From NCBI RefSeq assembly GCF_024494355.1, contig NZ_JAKNQY010000014.1, positions 97,082-161,081 of the forward strand: a stretch of DNA of 64,000 nucleotides, given 5' to 3'. Below, in pieces: positions 53,649-61,485 of this stretch (positions are counted from its first letter, which is position 1; every line of letters starts with the position of its first letter). Under the pieces are notes generated by a model. The model had not been told where the DNA came from. It did not search any database and saw only the letters and a program-made list of their open reading frames with translations. The DNA comes from Pseudomonas sp. Q11 (GTDB taxonomy: Bacteria > Pseudomonadota > Gammaproteobacteria > Pseudomonadales > Pseudomonadaceae). The translations under genes and the position numbers were made by a program.

Positions 53649-54757
53649 TACAGGCACGCCTCGATCAGGTGTCTACCTATGTCGTCCAGCCCGTACACCG
53701 CGTCGGCCAGATCGGCTTTGACAATCGCCATCGGCATGCCATAGATCACGCAACTGGCTTCATCCTGGGCCCAAATGGCGCTGCCGCCCTGCTTGAGCAG
53801 GCGCGCGCCTTCGCGACCGTCGGCGCCCATACCGGTAAGCACCACCGCCAGAACTTTGTCGCCGTAGGATTTAGCCGCGGAACCGAAAGTGATGTCCACG
53901 CACGGTTTGTAATTGAGGCGCTCATCGCCGGGCAGGATTTTCACCGCGCCGCGACCATCGATCATCATCTGCTTGCCGCCCGGCGCCAGCAGCGCCAGGC
54001 CCGGACGCAGGATGTCGCCATCCTCGGCCTCCTTGACGCTGATGCGACACAGCTTGTCGAGGCGTTCAGCGAACGCCTTGGTGAAGGCTGCGGGCATATG
54101 CTGGATCAGTACGATCGGAGCCGGAAAGTTGGCCGGCAACTGGGTCAAGACCCGCTGCAAGGCAACCGGGCCGCCGGTGGACGTACCAATGGCGACCAGT
54201 TTGTAGGCTTTGCGCTTGGGAGCTGGCGACGACGCACTGGCTGGCGCGGGGCGAGCTGGCACAGGGGCCGCAGCACTGCGCGCAGGAGGCGGGTTGAAGC
54301 TGCCTGACGAAGCCGGGGCTGGTGCAGGTGCAGGTGCGCTATAGGTACCGACACGCCGGTTGCTGCGGGAAATGCTGTGGACCTTCTCGCACAGCAATTG
54401 CCGAACTTTGTCGGGGTTGCGCGAGATGTCTTCGAAATTTTTCGGCAGGAAATCCACCGCCCCGGCGTCCAGCGCATCGAGGGTCACTCGGGCGCCTTCA
54501 TGGGTCAGGGAGGAGAACATCAATACAGGGGTCGGGCAGCGCTGCATGATATGCCGCACCGCCGTGATGCCATCCATCATTGGCATCTCGTAGTCCATGG
54601 TGATCACGTCCGGCTTGAGTGCCAGTGCCTGATCGATCGCCTCTTTACCGTTGGTCGCCGTACCGACGACCTGAATACTCGGGTCCGCCGAGAGAATTTC
54701 CGAGACGCGGCGGCGGAAAAACCCCGAATCGTCCACCACCAGGACTTTAACTACCAT
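53648..54757 (-). CDS. cheB: Chemotaxis protein-glutamate methylesterase/deamidase
   Basis: Removes methyl groups from chemoreceptors after phosphorylation by CheA. 369 residues from ATG 54757 (ACGGAG six bases upstream). Receiver domain with VDDSGFFRR and phospho-aspartate in TMDYEMPMMDG. A proline/alanine/serine linker (about 140-185). Catalytic domain with the serine of IGTSTGGPV, histidine of LIQHMPAAFTKAFAERL and aspartate of LTGMGADG. Confidence 0.96.
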   Translation of the reverse strand: MVVKVLVVDDSGFFRRRVSEILSADPSIQVVGTATNGKEAIDQALALKPDVITMDYEMPMMDGITAVRHIMQRCPTPVLMFSSLTHEGARVTLDALDAGAVDFLPKNFEDISRNPDKVRQLLCEKVHSISRSNRRVGTYSAPAPAPAPASSGSFNPPPARSAAAPVPARPAPASASSPAPKRKAYKLVAIGTSTGGPVALQRVLTQLPANFPAPIVLIQHMPAAFTKAFAERLDKLCRISVKEAEDGDILRPGLALLAPGGKQMMIDGRGAVKILPGDERLNYKPCVDITFGSAAKSYGDKVLAVVLTGMGADGREGARLLKQGGSAIWAQDEASCVIYGMPMAIVKADLADAVYGLDDIGRHLIEACL

Positions 54758-54805
54758 AAACACTCCGTTAGACGAGACGCGGCTGCGGGCCGCGCCCCTC
54801 CAGAA

Positions 54806-57064
54806 TCAAATACGCCGTGCGGCGTAACGCTTGAGCATGCTTGGCACATCGAGGATCAGCGCGATGCGACCGTCACCGGTGATGGTGGCGCCGGACATGC
54901 CCGGGGTGCCCTGGAGCATCTTGCCCAACGGCTTGATGACCACTTCTTCCTGGCCCACCAACTGGTCGACGACGAAGCCGATCCGCTGAGTGCCCACCGA
55001 AAGGATCACCACATGGCCTTCGCCCTGCTCGACATGAGCAGCGGAACTGACCAGCCAGCGCTTGAGGTAGAACAGCGGCAGTGCCTTGTCCCGCACGATC
55101 ACCACTTCCTGGCCGTCCACCACGTTGGTGCGCGACAGGTCGAGGTGGAAGATCTCGTTGACATTGACCAGCGGGAAGGCGAACGCCTGGTTGCCCAGCA
55201 TCACCATCAGGGTTGGCATGATCGCCAGGGTCAGCGGGACCTTGATGACGATTTTCGAGCCCTGGCCCTTGGTCGAGTAGATGTTGATCGAACCGTTGAG
55301 CTGGGAAATCTTGGTTTTCACCACGTCCATGCCCACGCCACGGCCCGACACATCGGAAATCTCGGTCTTGGTCGAGAAGCCCGGAGCAAAGATCAGGTTG
55401 TAGCACTCGGAGTCGCTCAGGCGGTCGGCGGCATCCTTGTCCATGACGCCACGCTTCACGGCGATGGCGCGCAGCACATTCGGGTCCATGCCTTTGCCAT
55501 CGTCGGAGATCGACAGCAGGATGTGGTCGCCCTCCTGCTCGGCGGCCAGCACGACCTTGCCGCTACGGGGCTTGCCTGATTCTTCGCGTTCTTGCGGCGA
55601 CTCGATGCCGTGGTCGACAGCGTTGCGCACCAAGTGGACCAGCGGATCGGCCAAGGCCTCGACAAGGTTCTTGTCCAGGTCGGTCTCTTCGCCCATCAGT
55701 TCGAGGTTGATTTCTTTCTTGAGCTGGCGAGCCAGGTCACGAACCAGGCGTGGGAAGCGCCCGAAAACTTTCTTGATCGGCTGCATCCGGGTCTTCATGA
55801 CCGCGGTCTGCAAATCGGCCGTGACCACGTCCAGGTTCGACACGGCCTTGGACATGGCTTCGTCCTGGCTGTTAAGGCCCAGGCGCACCAGGCGGTTACG
55901 CACCAACACCAGTTCGCCGACCATGTTCATGATCTCGTCCAGGCGGGCGGTGTCGACCCGAACGGTGGTCTCGGCTTCGCTGGCCGGCTTTTCCGCCGGT
56001 GCAGCCGCCGGCGCACGGGCTGGCGCCGGTGCGGCGGCAGCGGCGGGTTTGGGTGTCTCGGCTTTCGGTTCCGGCGCCTTGGCAGCGGGTTTGGGTGCTG
56101 CAGTCTGCGCCGGCGCAGCGGCAGTTGCGGCAGGCGCGGCAGTTGAGGCCGTGCCGACTTCGCTGAACTTGCCTTTGCCGTGCAGCTCGTCGAGCAGTGA
56201 TTCGAATTCGTGATCGCTGATCAGGTCGCTGCCAGCCGCTGCGGCGGCGGGCTTGGCCGGGGTCGGCGCCGAAGCGATGGCTGAATCCAGTGCATCAACG
56301 GCAAAGGTGCCCTTGCCATGCAACTGATCGAGCAGGGCTTCGAATTCGTCGTCAGTGATATCGGAGTTGTCGCCCGCCGCTTTTTTCGGGGCGGCCGGGG
56401 TCGCCGCTGGAACGACCGCATCGGCGGCAAACTGGCCCTTACCGTGAAGCTGATCAAGCAACGACTCGAACTCGGCGTCGGTGATTTCATCGCTGCCTGC
56501 ATCACCCGCCGAGGCAACCGGAGCAACAGGCGCTGCCGGGGCCTGGGCTTGGGCCTTGACGGCATTCAGCGAGTCCAGCAGCTGTTCGAATTCGTTATCG
56601 GTGATGTCACCCGACTCCTCGGCGACCGGCTCGGCAACGACCGGTTCGGCGGCGGGTGCCGCTTCGTCAGCCGATTGCGGCTCGGCCAGGCGCGACAGCG
56701 CGGCGAGCAGCTCAGGCGTAGCAGCGGTGATCGGTGAGCGCTCACGCACTTCGCTGAACATGCTGTTGACCGCGTCCAGCGCTTCGAGCACCACGTCCAT
56801 CAATTCCGAGTCAACGCGACGCTCACCCTTGCGCAGGATGTCGAACACGTTCTCGGCAATGTGACAGCACTCCACCAGCTCATTGAGCTGGAGGAAGCCG
56901 GCGCCTCCTTTTACAGTGTGGAAACCGCGAAAAATTGCATTGAGCAGATCCGCATCATCTGGTCGGCTTTCCAGCTCGACCAGCTGTTCGGACAGTTGCT
57001 CTAGAATCTCGCCGGCCTCAACCAGGAAATCCTGAAGGATCTCTTCATCGGCGCCGAAGCTCAT
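54806..57064 (-). CDS. cheA: Chemotaxis histidine kinase CheA with repeated linker motifs
   Basis: Autophosphorylating kinase of the flagellar chemotaxis pathway. 752 residues. Hpt domain 1-105 with phospho-histidine H49 (FHTVKGGAGF). No normal P2 domain is recognisable; residues 110-365 are an alanine/proline-rich linker. It bears four copies of a short motif (ITD-x-EFE-x-LLD-x-L, three followed by HGKG) near 153, 193, 235 and 281. Dimerisation (about 368-425), ATPase with HLVRNAVDHGIE and SDDGKGMD, and the CheW-like P5 domain complete it. Confidence 0.96.
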   Translation of the reverse strand: MSFGADEEILQDFLVEAGEILEQLSEQLVELESRPDDADLLNAIFRGFHTVKGGAGFLQLNELVECCHIAENVFDILRKGERRVDSELMDVVLEALDAVNSMFSEVRERSPITAATPELLAALSRLAEPQSADEAAPAAEPVVAEPVAEESGDITDNEFEQLLDSLNAVKAQAQAPAAPVAPVASAGDAGSDEITDAEFESLLDQLHGKGQFAADAVVPAATPAAPKKAAGDNSDITDDEFEALLDQLHGKGTFAVDALDSAIASAPTPAKPAAAAAGSDLISDHEFESLLDELHGKGKFSEVGTASTAAPAATAAAPAQTAAPKPAAKAPEPKAETPKPAAAAAPAPARAPAAAPAEKPASEAETTVRVDTARLDEIMNMVGELVLVRNRLVRLGLNSQDEAMSKAVSNLDVVTADLQTAVMKTRMQPIKKVFGRFPRLVRDLARQLKKEINLELMGEETDLDKNLVEALADPLVHLVRNAVDHGIESPQEREESGKPRSGKVVLAAEQEGDHILLSISDDGKGMDPNVLRAIAVKRGVMDKDAADRLSDSECYNLIFAPGFSTKTEISDVSGRGVGMDVVKTKISQLNGSINIYSTKGQGSKIVIKVPLTLAIMPTLMVMLGNQAFAFPLVNVNEIFHLDLSRTNVVDGQEVVIVRDKALPLFYLKRWLVSSAAHVEQGEGHVVILSVGTQRIGFVVDQLVGQEEVVIKPLGKMLQGTPGMSGATITGDGRIALILDVPSMLKRYAARRI
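56171..56608 (-). repeat. Four-copy acidic helix repeat encoded in cheA linker
   Basis: Codes for CheA residues 153-298. Copies: DITDNEFEQLLDSL, EITDAEFESLLDQLHGKG, DITDDEFEALLDQLHGKG and LISDHEFESLLDELHGKG, spaced 40-46 residues apart and joined by alanine/proline linkers. Confidence 0.93.
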
Positions 57065-57091
57065 TAATGGGTGCTCCTAGAGGTCTAAAAC

Positions 57092-57877
57092 CTAAAATCC
57101 AAGGCTGGACAGCAAATCGTCCACATCGTCCTGACCGGACACAACGTCTTCTCTTTTATCGGCATGAATTTGCGGACCTTCACCCTGAGAGAGATGTTTT
57201 TGCGGATCTTTTTCAGCGAGCATCGCTTCACGGTCGTGTTCGATGCCCGCAAAGCGGTCGACCTGGCTGGCCATCAACACCAGTTTGAGCAGGTTGCTTT
57301 CCACTTCGGTGACCAGTTGGGTCACCCGTTTGATCACCTGACCGGTCAGGTCTTGATAGTCCTGAGCCAGCAGAATGTCGTTGAGGTTGCCTGCAACGGC
57401 GCGGTTCTCGGTACTGCTGCGCGTCAGGAAACCGTCGACCCGGCGGGCCAGTTCCCGAAACTCCTCAGCTCCGACTTCGCGCCGCATGAAGCGTCCCCAA
57501 TCGGTGCTCAAGGCCTGGGCTTCATCGCTCAGGCCATTGACCAGCGGCGTTGCGCTCTCCACCAGGTCCATGGTGCGGTTGGCTGCGGCCTCGGTCAGCT
57601 TGACCACATACCCCAGACGCTCGGTCGCGTCGGTGATCTGCGAGACCTCCTCGGCCTGCGGCATATTCGGATCAATCTGAAAATTGACAATCGCGCTGTG
57701 CAGTTCACGCGTGAGCTTGCCCACTTCCTGATACAGACCGCGGTCACGGGTCTGGTTGAGCTCATGGATCATTTGAACCGCATCGCCAAAACGACCTTTT
57801 TCAAGGCTGTCGACCAGTTCGCGGGCATGTTTTTTCAGGGTCGATTCAAAGTCGCCCATTGAAGATTCGTTATCCAT
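57092..57877 (-). CDS. cheZ: CheY-phosphate phosphatase CheZ
   Basis: Speeds CheY-P dephosphorylation. 261 residues, mostly long helices. The catalytic glutamine region is LAQDYQDLTGQVIKRVT, and the C-terminal CheY-binding peptide is SGQDDVDDLLSSLGF, both diagnostic. Between cheY and cheA, 27 bases before cheA. Confidence 0.95.
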   Translation of the reverse strand: MDNESSMGDFESTLKKHARELVDSLEKGRFGDAVQMIHELNQTRDRGLYQEVGKLTRELHSAIVNFQIDPNMPQAEEVSQITDATERLGYVVKLTEAAANRTMDLVESATPLVNGLSDEAQALSTDWGRFMRREVGAEEFRELARRVDGFLTRSSTENRAVAGNLNDILLAQDYQDLTGQVIKRVTQLVTEVESNLLKLVLMASQVDRFAGIEHDREAMLAEKDPQKHLSQGEGPQIHADKREDVVSGQDDVDDLLSSLGF

Positions 57878-57897
57878 AGCTCTCCCCCGTGGCGCCG

Positions 57898-58269
57898 TTA
57901 ACCGATGCGTTCGAAGATTTTTTCAATCTTCTCTTTCAACGCCTGGGCCGTGAAGGGTTTGACCACATAGCCGTTCACACCGGCCTGGGCCGCTTCGATG
58001 ATCTGCTCGCGCTTGGCTTCGGCAGTGACCATCAGCACCGGAAGGTGCTTGAGTTTTTCGTCGGCGCGCACATGGCGCAGCAAGTCGATACCGGTCATGC
58101 CGGGCATGTTCCAGTCAGTCACCAGAAAGTCGATGCTTCCGCTGTTGAGAACCGGAATGGCAGTGATGCCATCGTCGGCCTCGACCGTGTTGGTGAACCC
58201 AAGGTCACGCAACAGGTTTTTTATGATCCGCCGCATCGTTGAGAAGTCATCAACGATGAGGATTTTCAT
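57898..58269 (-). CDS. cheY: Chemotaxis response regulator CheY
   Basis: Single-domain receiver that binds the flagellar switch when phosphorylated. 123 residues from ATG 58269 (MKILIVDDFSTMRR); the frame extends eight codons upstream, unconserved. Acid pair D7/D8, phospho-acceptor D52 (TDWNMPGMTG), threonine of MVTAEAK and lysine of VVKPF. First che gene after fliA, with a 167-base gap that must hold a promoter. Confidence 0.96.
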   Translation of the reverse strand: MKILIVDDFSTMRRIIKNLLRDLGFTNTVEADDGITAIPVLNSGSIDFLVTDWNMPGMTGIDLLRHVRADEKLKHLPVLMVTAEAKREQIIEAAQAGVNGYVVKPFTAQALKEKIEKIFERIG

Positions 58270-58390
58270 GTTCTTGTCCAATTCGACCTCCAAGCAGTCT
58301 TAAACGCGCCCAGCACCTGAACGCGCCATTTCAATCAATCCGGCACAACACTCGACAACGGCCTGGAGCACAACGGATGGAGACTGGCCC

Positions 58391-58406
58391 GGCGCAAGCC
58401 GTGCCA
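58391..58406 (-). promoter_or_regulatory. Weak sigma-54-like site upstream of cheY
   Basis: Reads TGGCACGGCTTGCGCC on the minus strand: -24 half exact, GG and GC ten bases apart, but the -12 half is otherwise poor. About 120 bases before the cheY start. Low confidence; FliA control would be the expected one for che genes. Confidence 0.25.
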
Positions 58407-58436
58407 ATCCCGTTCGCAGTGTCCCCACACTGCTTG

Positions 58437-59180
58437 TCAGCGCGCTCGCCACTCCCCCAAACGCCCCCGCAAACGGGCCGCGCACTGGCTGTGTAACTGG
58501 CTGACCCGCGATTCGCTGACCCCCAGGACCTCACCGATTTCCTTGAGGTTCAGCTCTTCGTCGTAGTACAGCGCCAAGACCAGTCGCTCACGCTCCGGCA
58601 AATTGGCAATCGCATCCGCCAGCGCGCTCTGGAAACGCTCGTCTTCCAGATCACGCGATGGCTCCATGTGAGCACTTGCGCCATCCTCGTGCAGCCCTTC
58701 GTGTTCGCCGTCCTGCAACAGGTCGTCGAAACTGAACAGGCGACTGCCCAAGGTATCGTTCAAAATCCCGTAATAATCATCGAGACTCAATTGGAGTTCG
58801 GCCGCAACCTCGTGATCTTTAGCGTCACGCCCGGTTTTAGCTTCAATGGCGCGAATTGCGTCACTGACCATACGGGTATTGCGATGCACCGAACGCGGTG
58901 CCCAATCACCCTTGCGGACTTCATCGAGCATCGCCCCGCGAATGCGAATACCGGCATAGGTCTCGAAACTGGCGCCCTTGCTCGCGTCGTATTTGTTCGA
59001 CACTTCGAGCAGGCCGATCATGCCCGCCTGGATCAGGTCTTCGACCTGGACACTGGCCGGCAAACGCGCCAGCAAGTGATAGGCGATACGCTTGACCAGA
59101 GGCGCGTAACGCTCGATCAGTTCGTATTGGGCGTCCCGTGCCGATTTCTTGTAGAGATGGTTGTAACCGCTGGCTGTCAT
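58437..59180 (-). CDS. fliA: Flagellar sigma factor FliA (sigma-28)
   Basis: RNA polymerase sigma factor for late flagellar and chemotaxis genes. 247 residues. Region 2 (YAPLVKRIAYHLLARLPASV; DLIQAGMIGLLEV), region 3 (DWAPRSVHRNTRMVSDAI) and region 4 (LPERERLVLALYYDEELNL then GVSESRVSQLHSQ) are complete. Overlaps the fleN stop by four bases. Confidence 0.96.
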   Translation of the reverse strand: MTASGYNHLYKKSARDAQYELIERYAPLVKRIAYHLLARLPASVQVEDLIQAGMIGLLEVSNKYDASKGASFETYAGIRIRGAMLDEVRKGDWAPRSVHRNTRMVSDAIRAIEAKTGRDAKDHEVAAELQLSLDDYYGILNDTLGSRLFSFDDLLQDGEHEGLHEDGASAHMEPSRDLEDERFQSALADAIANLPERERLVLALYYDEELNLKEIGEVLGVSESRVSQLHSQCAARLRGRLGEWRAR

Positions 59181-60007
59181 AACACGGGCCCTGCTGTTTG
59201 TTGCACGAGACGCTCGACGAAAAACTCCAGATGCCCGCGCGGGTTGGCCGGCAGTGGCCAGGTATCAACCTTCTGGGCAATAGCCTTGAACGCCAGCGCG
59301 CATTTGGAACGGGGAAAGGCTTCATAAACCGCACGTTGCTTCTGGACGGCCTTGCGTACGCTTTCGTCGTAGGGCACAGCGCCGACGTATTGTAGGGCGA
59401 CGTCCAGGAAACGATCCGTGACCTTTGTCAACTTGGCGAACAGGTTGCGTCCTTCCTGGGGGCTCTGGGCCATGTTGGCCAGGACGCGGAAGCGGTTCAT
59501 GCCGTAGTCGCGGTTCAATAACTTGATCAGGGCATAGGCGTCGGTGATGGACGTCGGTTCATCGCAGACCACCAGGAGCACTTCCTGGGCAGCGCGTACG
59601 AAACTGACGACCGAGTCACCAATACCGGCAGCAGTATCGATCACCAGCACATCGAGGTTGTCACCGATGTCGCTGAAAGCCTGGATCAGACCGGCGTGTT
59701 GGGCCGGGGTCAGGTGAACCATGCTCTGGGTGCCGGACGCCGCGGGCACGATGCGGATTCCGCCGGGCCCCTGCAACAGCACGTCGCGCAGTTCGCAGCG
59801 GCCCTCGATCACATCCGCCAGCGTGCGCTTGGGGGTGAGCCCCAGCAGCACGTCGACGTTCGCCAGGCCCAGGTCGGCGTCCAGCAGCATGACCCGTCGG
59901 CCAAGCTCTGCCAGAGCCAGGGACAAGTTCACTGACACGTTAGTCTTGCCGACGCCACCTTTGCCGCCGGTCACCGCGATCACCTGTACGGGATGCATGC
60001 TGCCCAT
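59177..60007 (-). CDS. fleN: Flagellar number regulator FleN (FlhG)
   Basis: MinD-like ATPase that restrains FleQ and so limits polar flagella. 276 residues from ATG 60007 (an ATG three codons later is possible). Deviant Walker A TGGKGGVGKTNVSVNL, MLLDADLGLANVDVLLG, and VLVIDTAAGIGDSVV. Between flhF and fliA, the standard order. Confidence 0.96.
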   Translation of the reverse strand: MGSMHPVQVIAVTGGKGGVGKTNVSVNLSLALAELGRRVMLLDADLGLANVDVLLGLTPKRTLADVIEGRCELRDVLLQGPGGIRIVPAASGTQSMVHLTPAQHAGLIQAFSDIGDNLDVLVIDTAAGIGDSVVSFVRAAQEVLLVVCDEPTSITDAYALIKLLNRDYGMNRFRVLANMAQSPQEGRNLFAKLTKVTDRFLDVALQYVGAVPYDESVRKAVQKQRAVYEAFPRSKCALAFKAIAQKVDTWPLPANPRGHLEFFVERLVQQTAGPVL

Positions 60008-60124
60008 GTTCGTTCTTTACCTTGTCTTACTTAGACGGAGGCCACATTACTGGCTGCGCGCTCGCATGAAGGAACAATGCATGGCAGACCATCGATGTAG
60101 GTACAAAAAATATTCATGATTACC

Positions 60125-61474
60125 TCAGCCGACCTGTTTGGTCGGGCTGTGGTAGATATCAGCGAACATATCAGCCATGGCTTCTTCGCTGGGTTCTTCC
60201 TGCATTTGCACACTCACGGCACGACTGACCAGTTGATGACGGCGCGGCAGATGTAAATCATCCGGGATCCGCGGCCCGTCGGTCAGGTAGGCCACCGGTA
60301 AATCATGACCGATCGCCAGGCTCAACACCTCGCCCAGGCTTGCCGTTTCGTCCAGTTTAGTCAGGATGCAGCCGGCCAGCCCGCAGCGCTTGTAGCTGTG
60401 GTATGCGGCGGTTAGAACCTGTTTCTGGCTGGTGGTTGCCAACACGAGATAATTTTTTGACCGGATACCGCGCCCGGCCAGGCTTTCAAGCTGCATGCGC
60501 AAGGCCGGATCACTGGCTTGCAGGCCGGCGGTATCGATCAGCACGACGCGCTTGCGCAGCAGCGGTTCCAGCGCTTGGGCCAGGGACTGGCCCGGATCCA
60601 CATGGGTCACCGACACATTGAGGATCCGACCCAGGGTCTTGAGTTGTTCCTGGGCACCGATACGGAAACTGTCCATGCTCACCAGGGCGATGCTCTGGGC
60701 GCCGTACTTGAGTACATAACGCGCCGCGAGCTTGGCCAGGGTGGTGGTCTTGCCCATGCCGGCCGGGCCGACCATGGCAATGACTCCACCCTCTTCCAGC
60801 GGCTCGACTTCTGGCGTGGCGATCATCCGCGCCAGGTGCGCCAGCAGCATGCGCCAGGCCTGGCGAGGTTCTTCGATATCGTTGATCAGCGCCAGCAGGT
60901 CGCGGGACAACGGGCCGGACAGGCCGATGCGTTGCAGGCGACGCCACAGGTTAGCCTGGGCCGGACGGTTGCCTTGCAACTGGTTCCAGGCCAGGGAGCC
61001 GAGCTGAACTTCCATCAGTTCACGCAGGCTGTTGAGTTCGAAGCGCATCGAGTCCAGGGCACGCGGATCGACGCCACCGCCTGACGCTACCTGGGCTGGT
61101 GCCGGACGACGCGGCTCGGCCTTGGCCTGCTCGACCAGCGGCTCGGCAGCAGTCAACGGCAGTCCGGCGGTCAGTGGCTGGCCGGCGAACAATTGACGAT
61201 TGGTGCCCGCGCTGGCTTCACCATCGCTGCTGCGCAAGCTCAATTCGGCCTGGGCACTGGCGATGCGCGACTGGGTCTTGCGCAGCTCATCCTCGAGCTC
61301 CATGTTGGGAACGCGTGGGGCCAGCGCCGACAACTTGTAATCCAGAGCCGCCGTCAGCTCGACACCGCCGGCGATCCGGCGGTTGCCGATGATGGCTGCT
61401 TCAGCGCCCAGCTCGTCACGAACCAGCTTCATGGCCTGACGCATATCGGCGGCGAAAAAACGCTTCACTTGCAT
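60125..61474 (-). CDS. flhF: Flagellar GTPase FlhF
   Basis: SRP-type GTPase that marks the pole for flagellum assembly. 449 residues. N-terminal basic B domain (MQVKRFFAADMRQAMKLV), a variable linker, the N domain, and the G domain with P-loop GPAGMGKTTTLAKLAARY, VLIDTAGLQ and LTKLDETASLGEVLS. It starts 11 bases after the flhA stop, so it is co-transcribed. Confidence 0.96.
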   Translation of the reverse strand: MQVKRFFAADMRQAMKLVRDELGAEAAIIGNRRIAGGVELTAALDYKLSALAPRVPNMELEDELRKTQSRIASAQAELSLRSSDGEASAGTNRQLFAGQPLTAGLPLTAAEPLVEQAKAEPRRPAPAQVASGGGVDPRALDSMRFELNSLRELMEVQLGSLAWNQLQGNRPAQANLWRRLQRIGLSGPLSRDLLALINDIEEPRQAWRMLLAHLARMIATPEVEPLEEGGVIAMVGPAGMGKTTTLAKLAARYVLKYGAQSIALVSMDSFRIGAQEQLKTLGRILNVSVTHVDPGQSLAQALEPLLRKRVVLIDTAGLQASDPALRMQLESLAGRGIRSKNYLVLATTSQKQVLTAAYHSYKRCGLAGCILTKLDETASLGEVLSLAIGHDLPVAYLTDGPRIPDDLHLPRRHQLVSRAVSVQMQEEPSEEAMADMFADIYHSPTKQVG

Positions 61475-61485
61475 AAACCACTACC

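Noticed and set aside
54377..55579. 400-codon open frame antisense to cheB and cheA
   Set aside because: Composition is that of an antisense shadow and it crosses two real genes without its own ribosome site.
58270..58436. FliA (sigma-28) promoter before cheY
   Set aside because: I looked for TAAA-N15-GCCGATAA on the minus strand and found only a poor partial match, so I do not report it.
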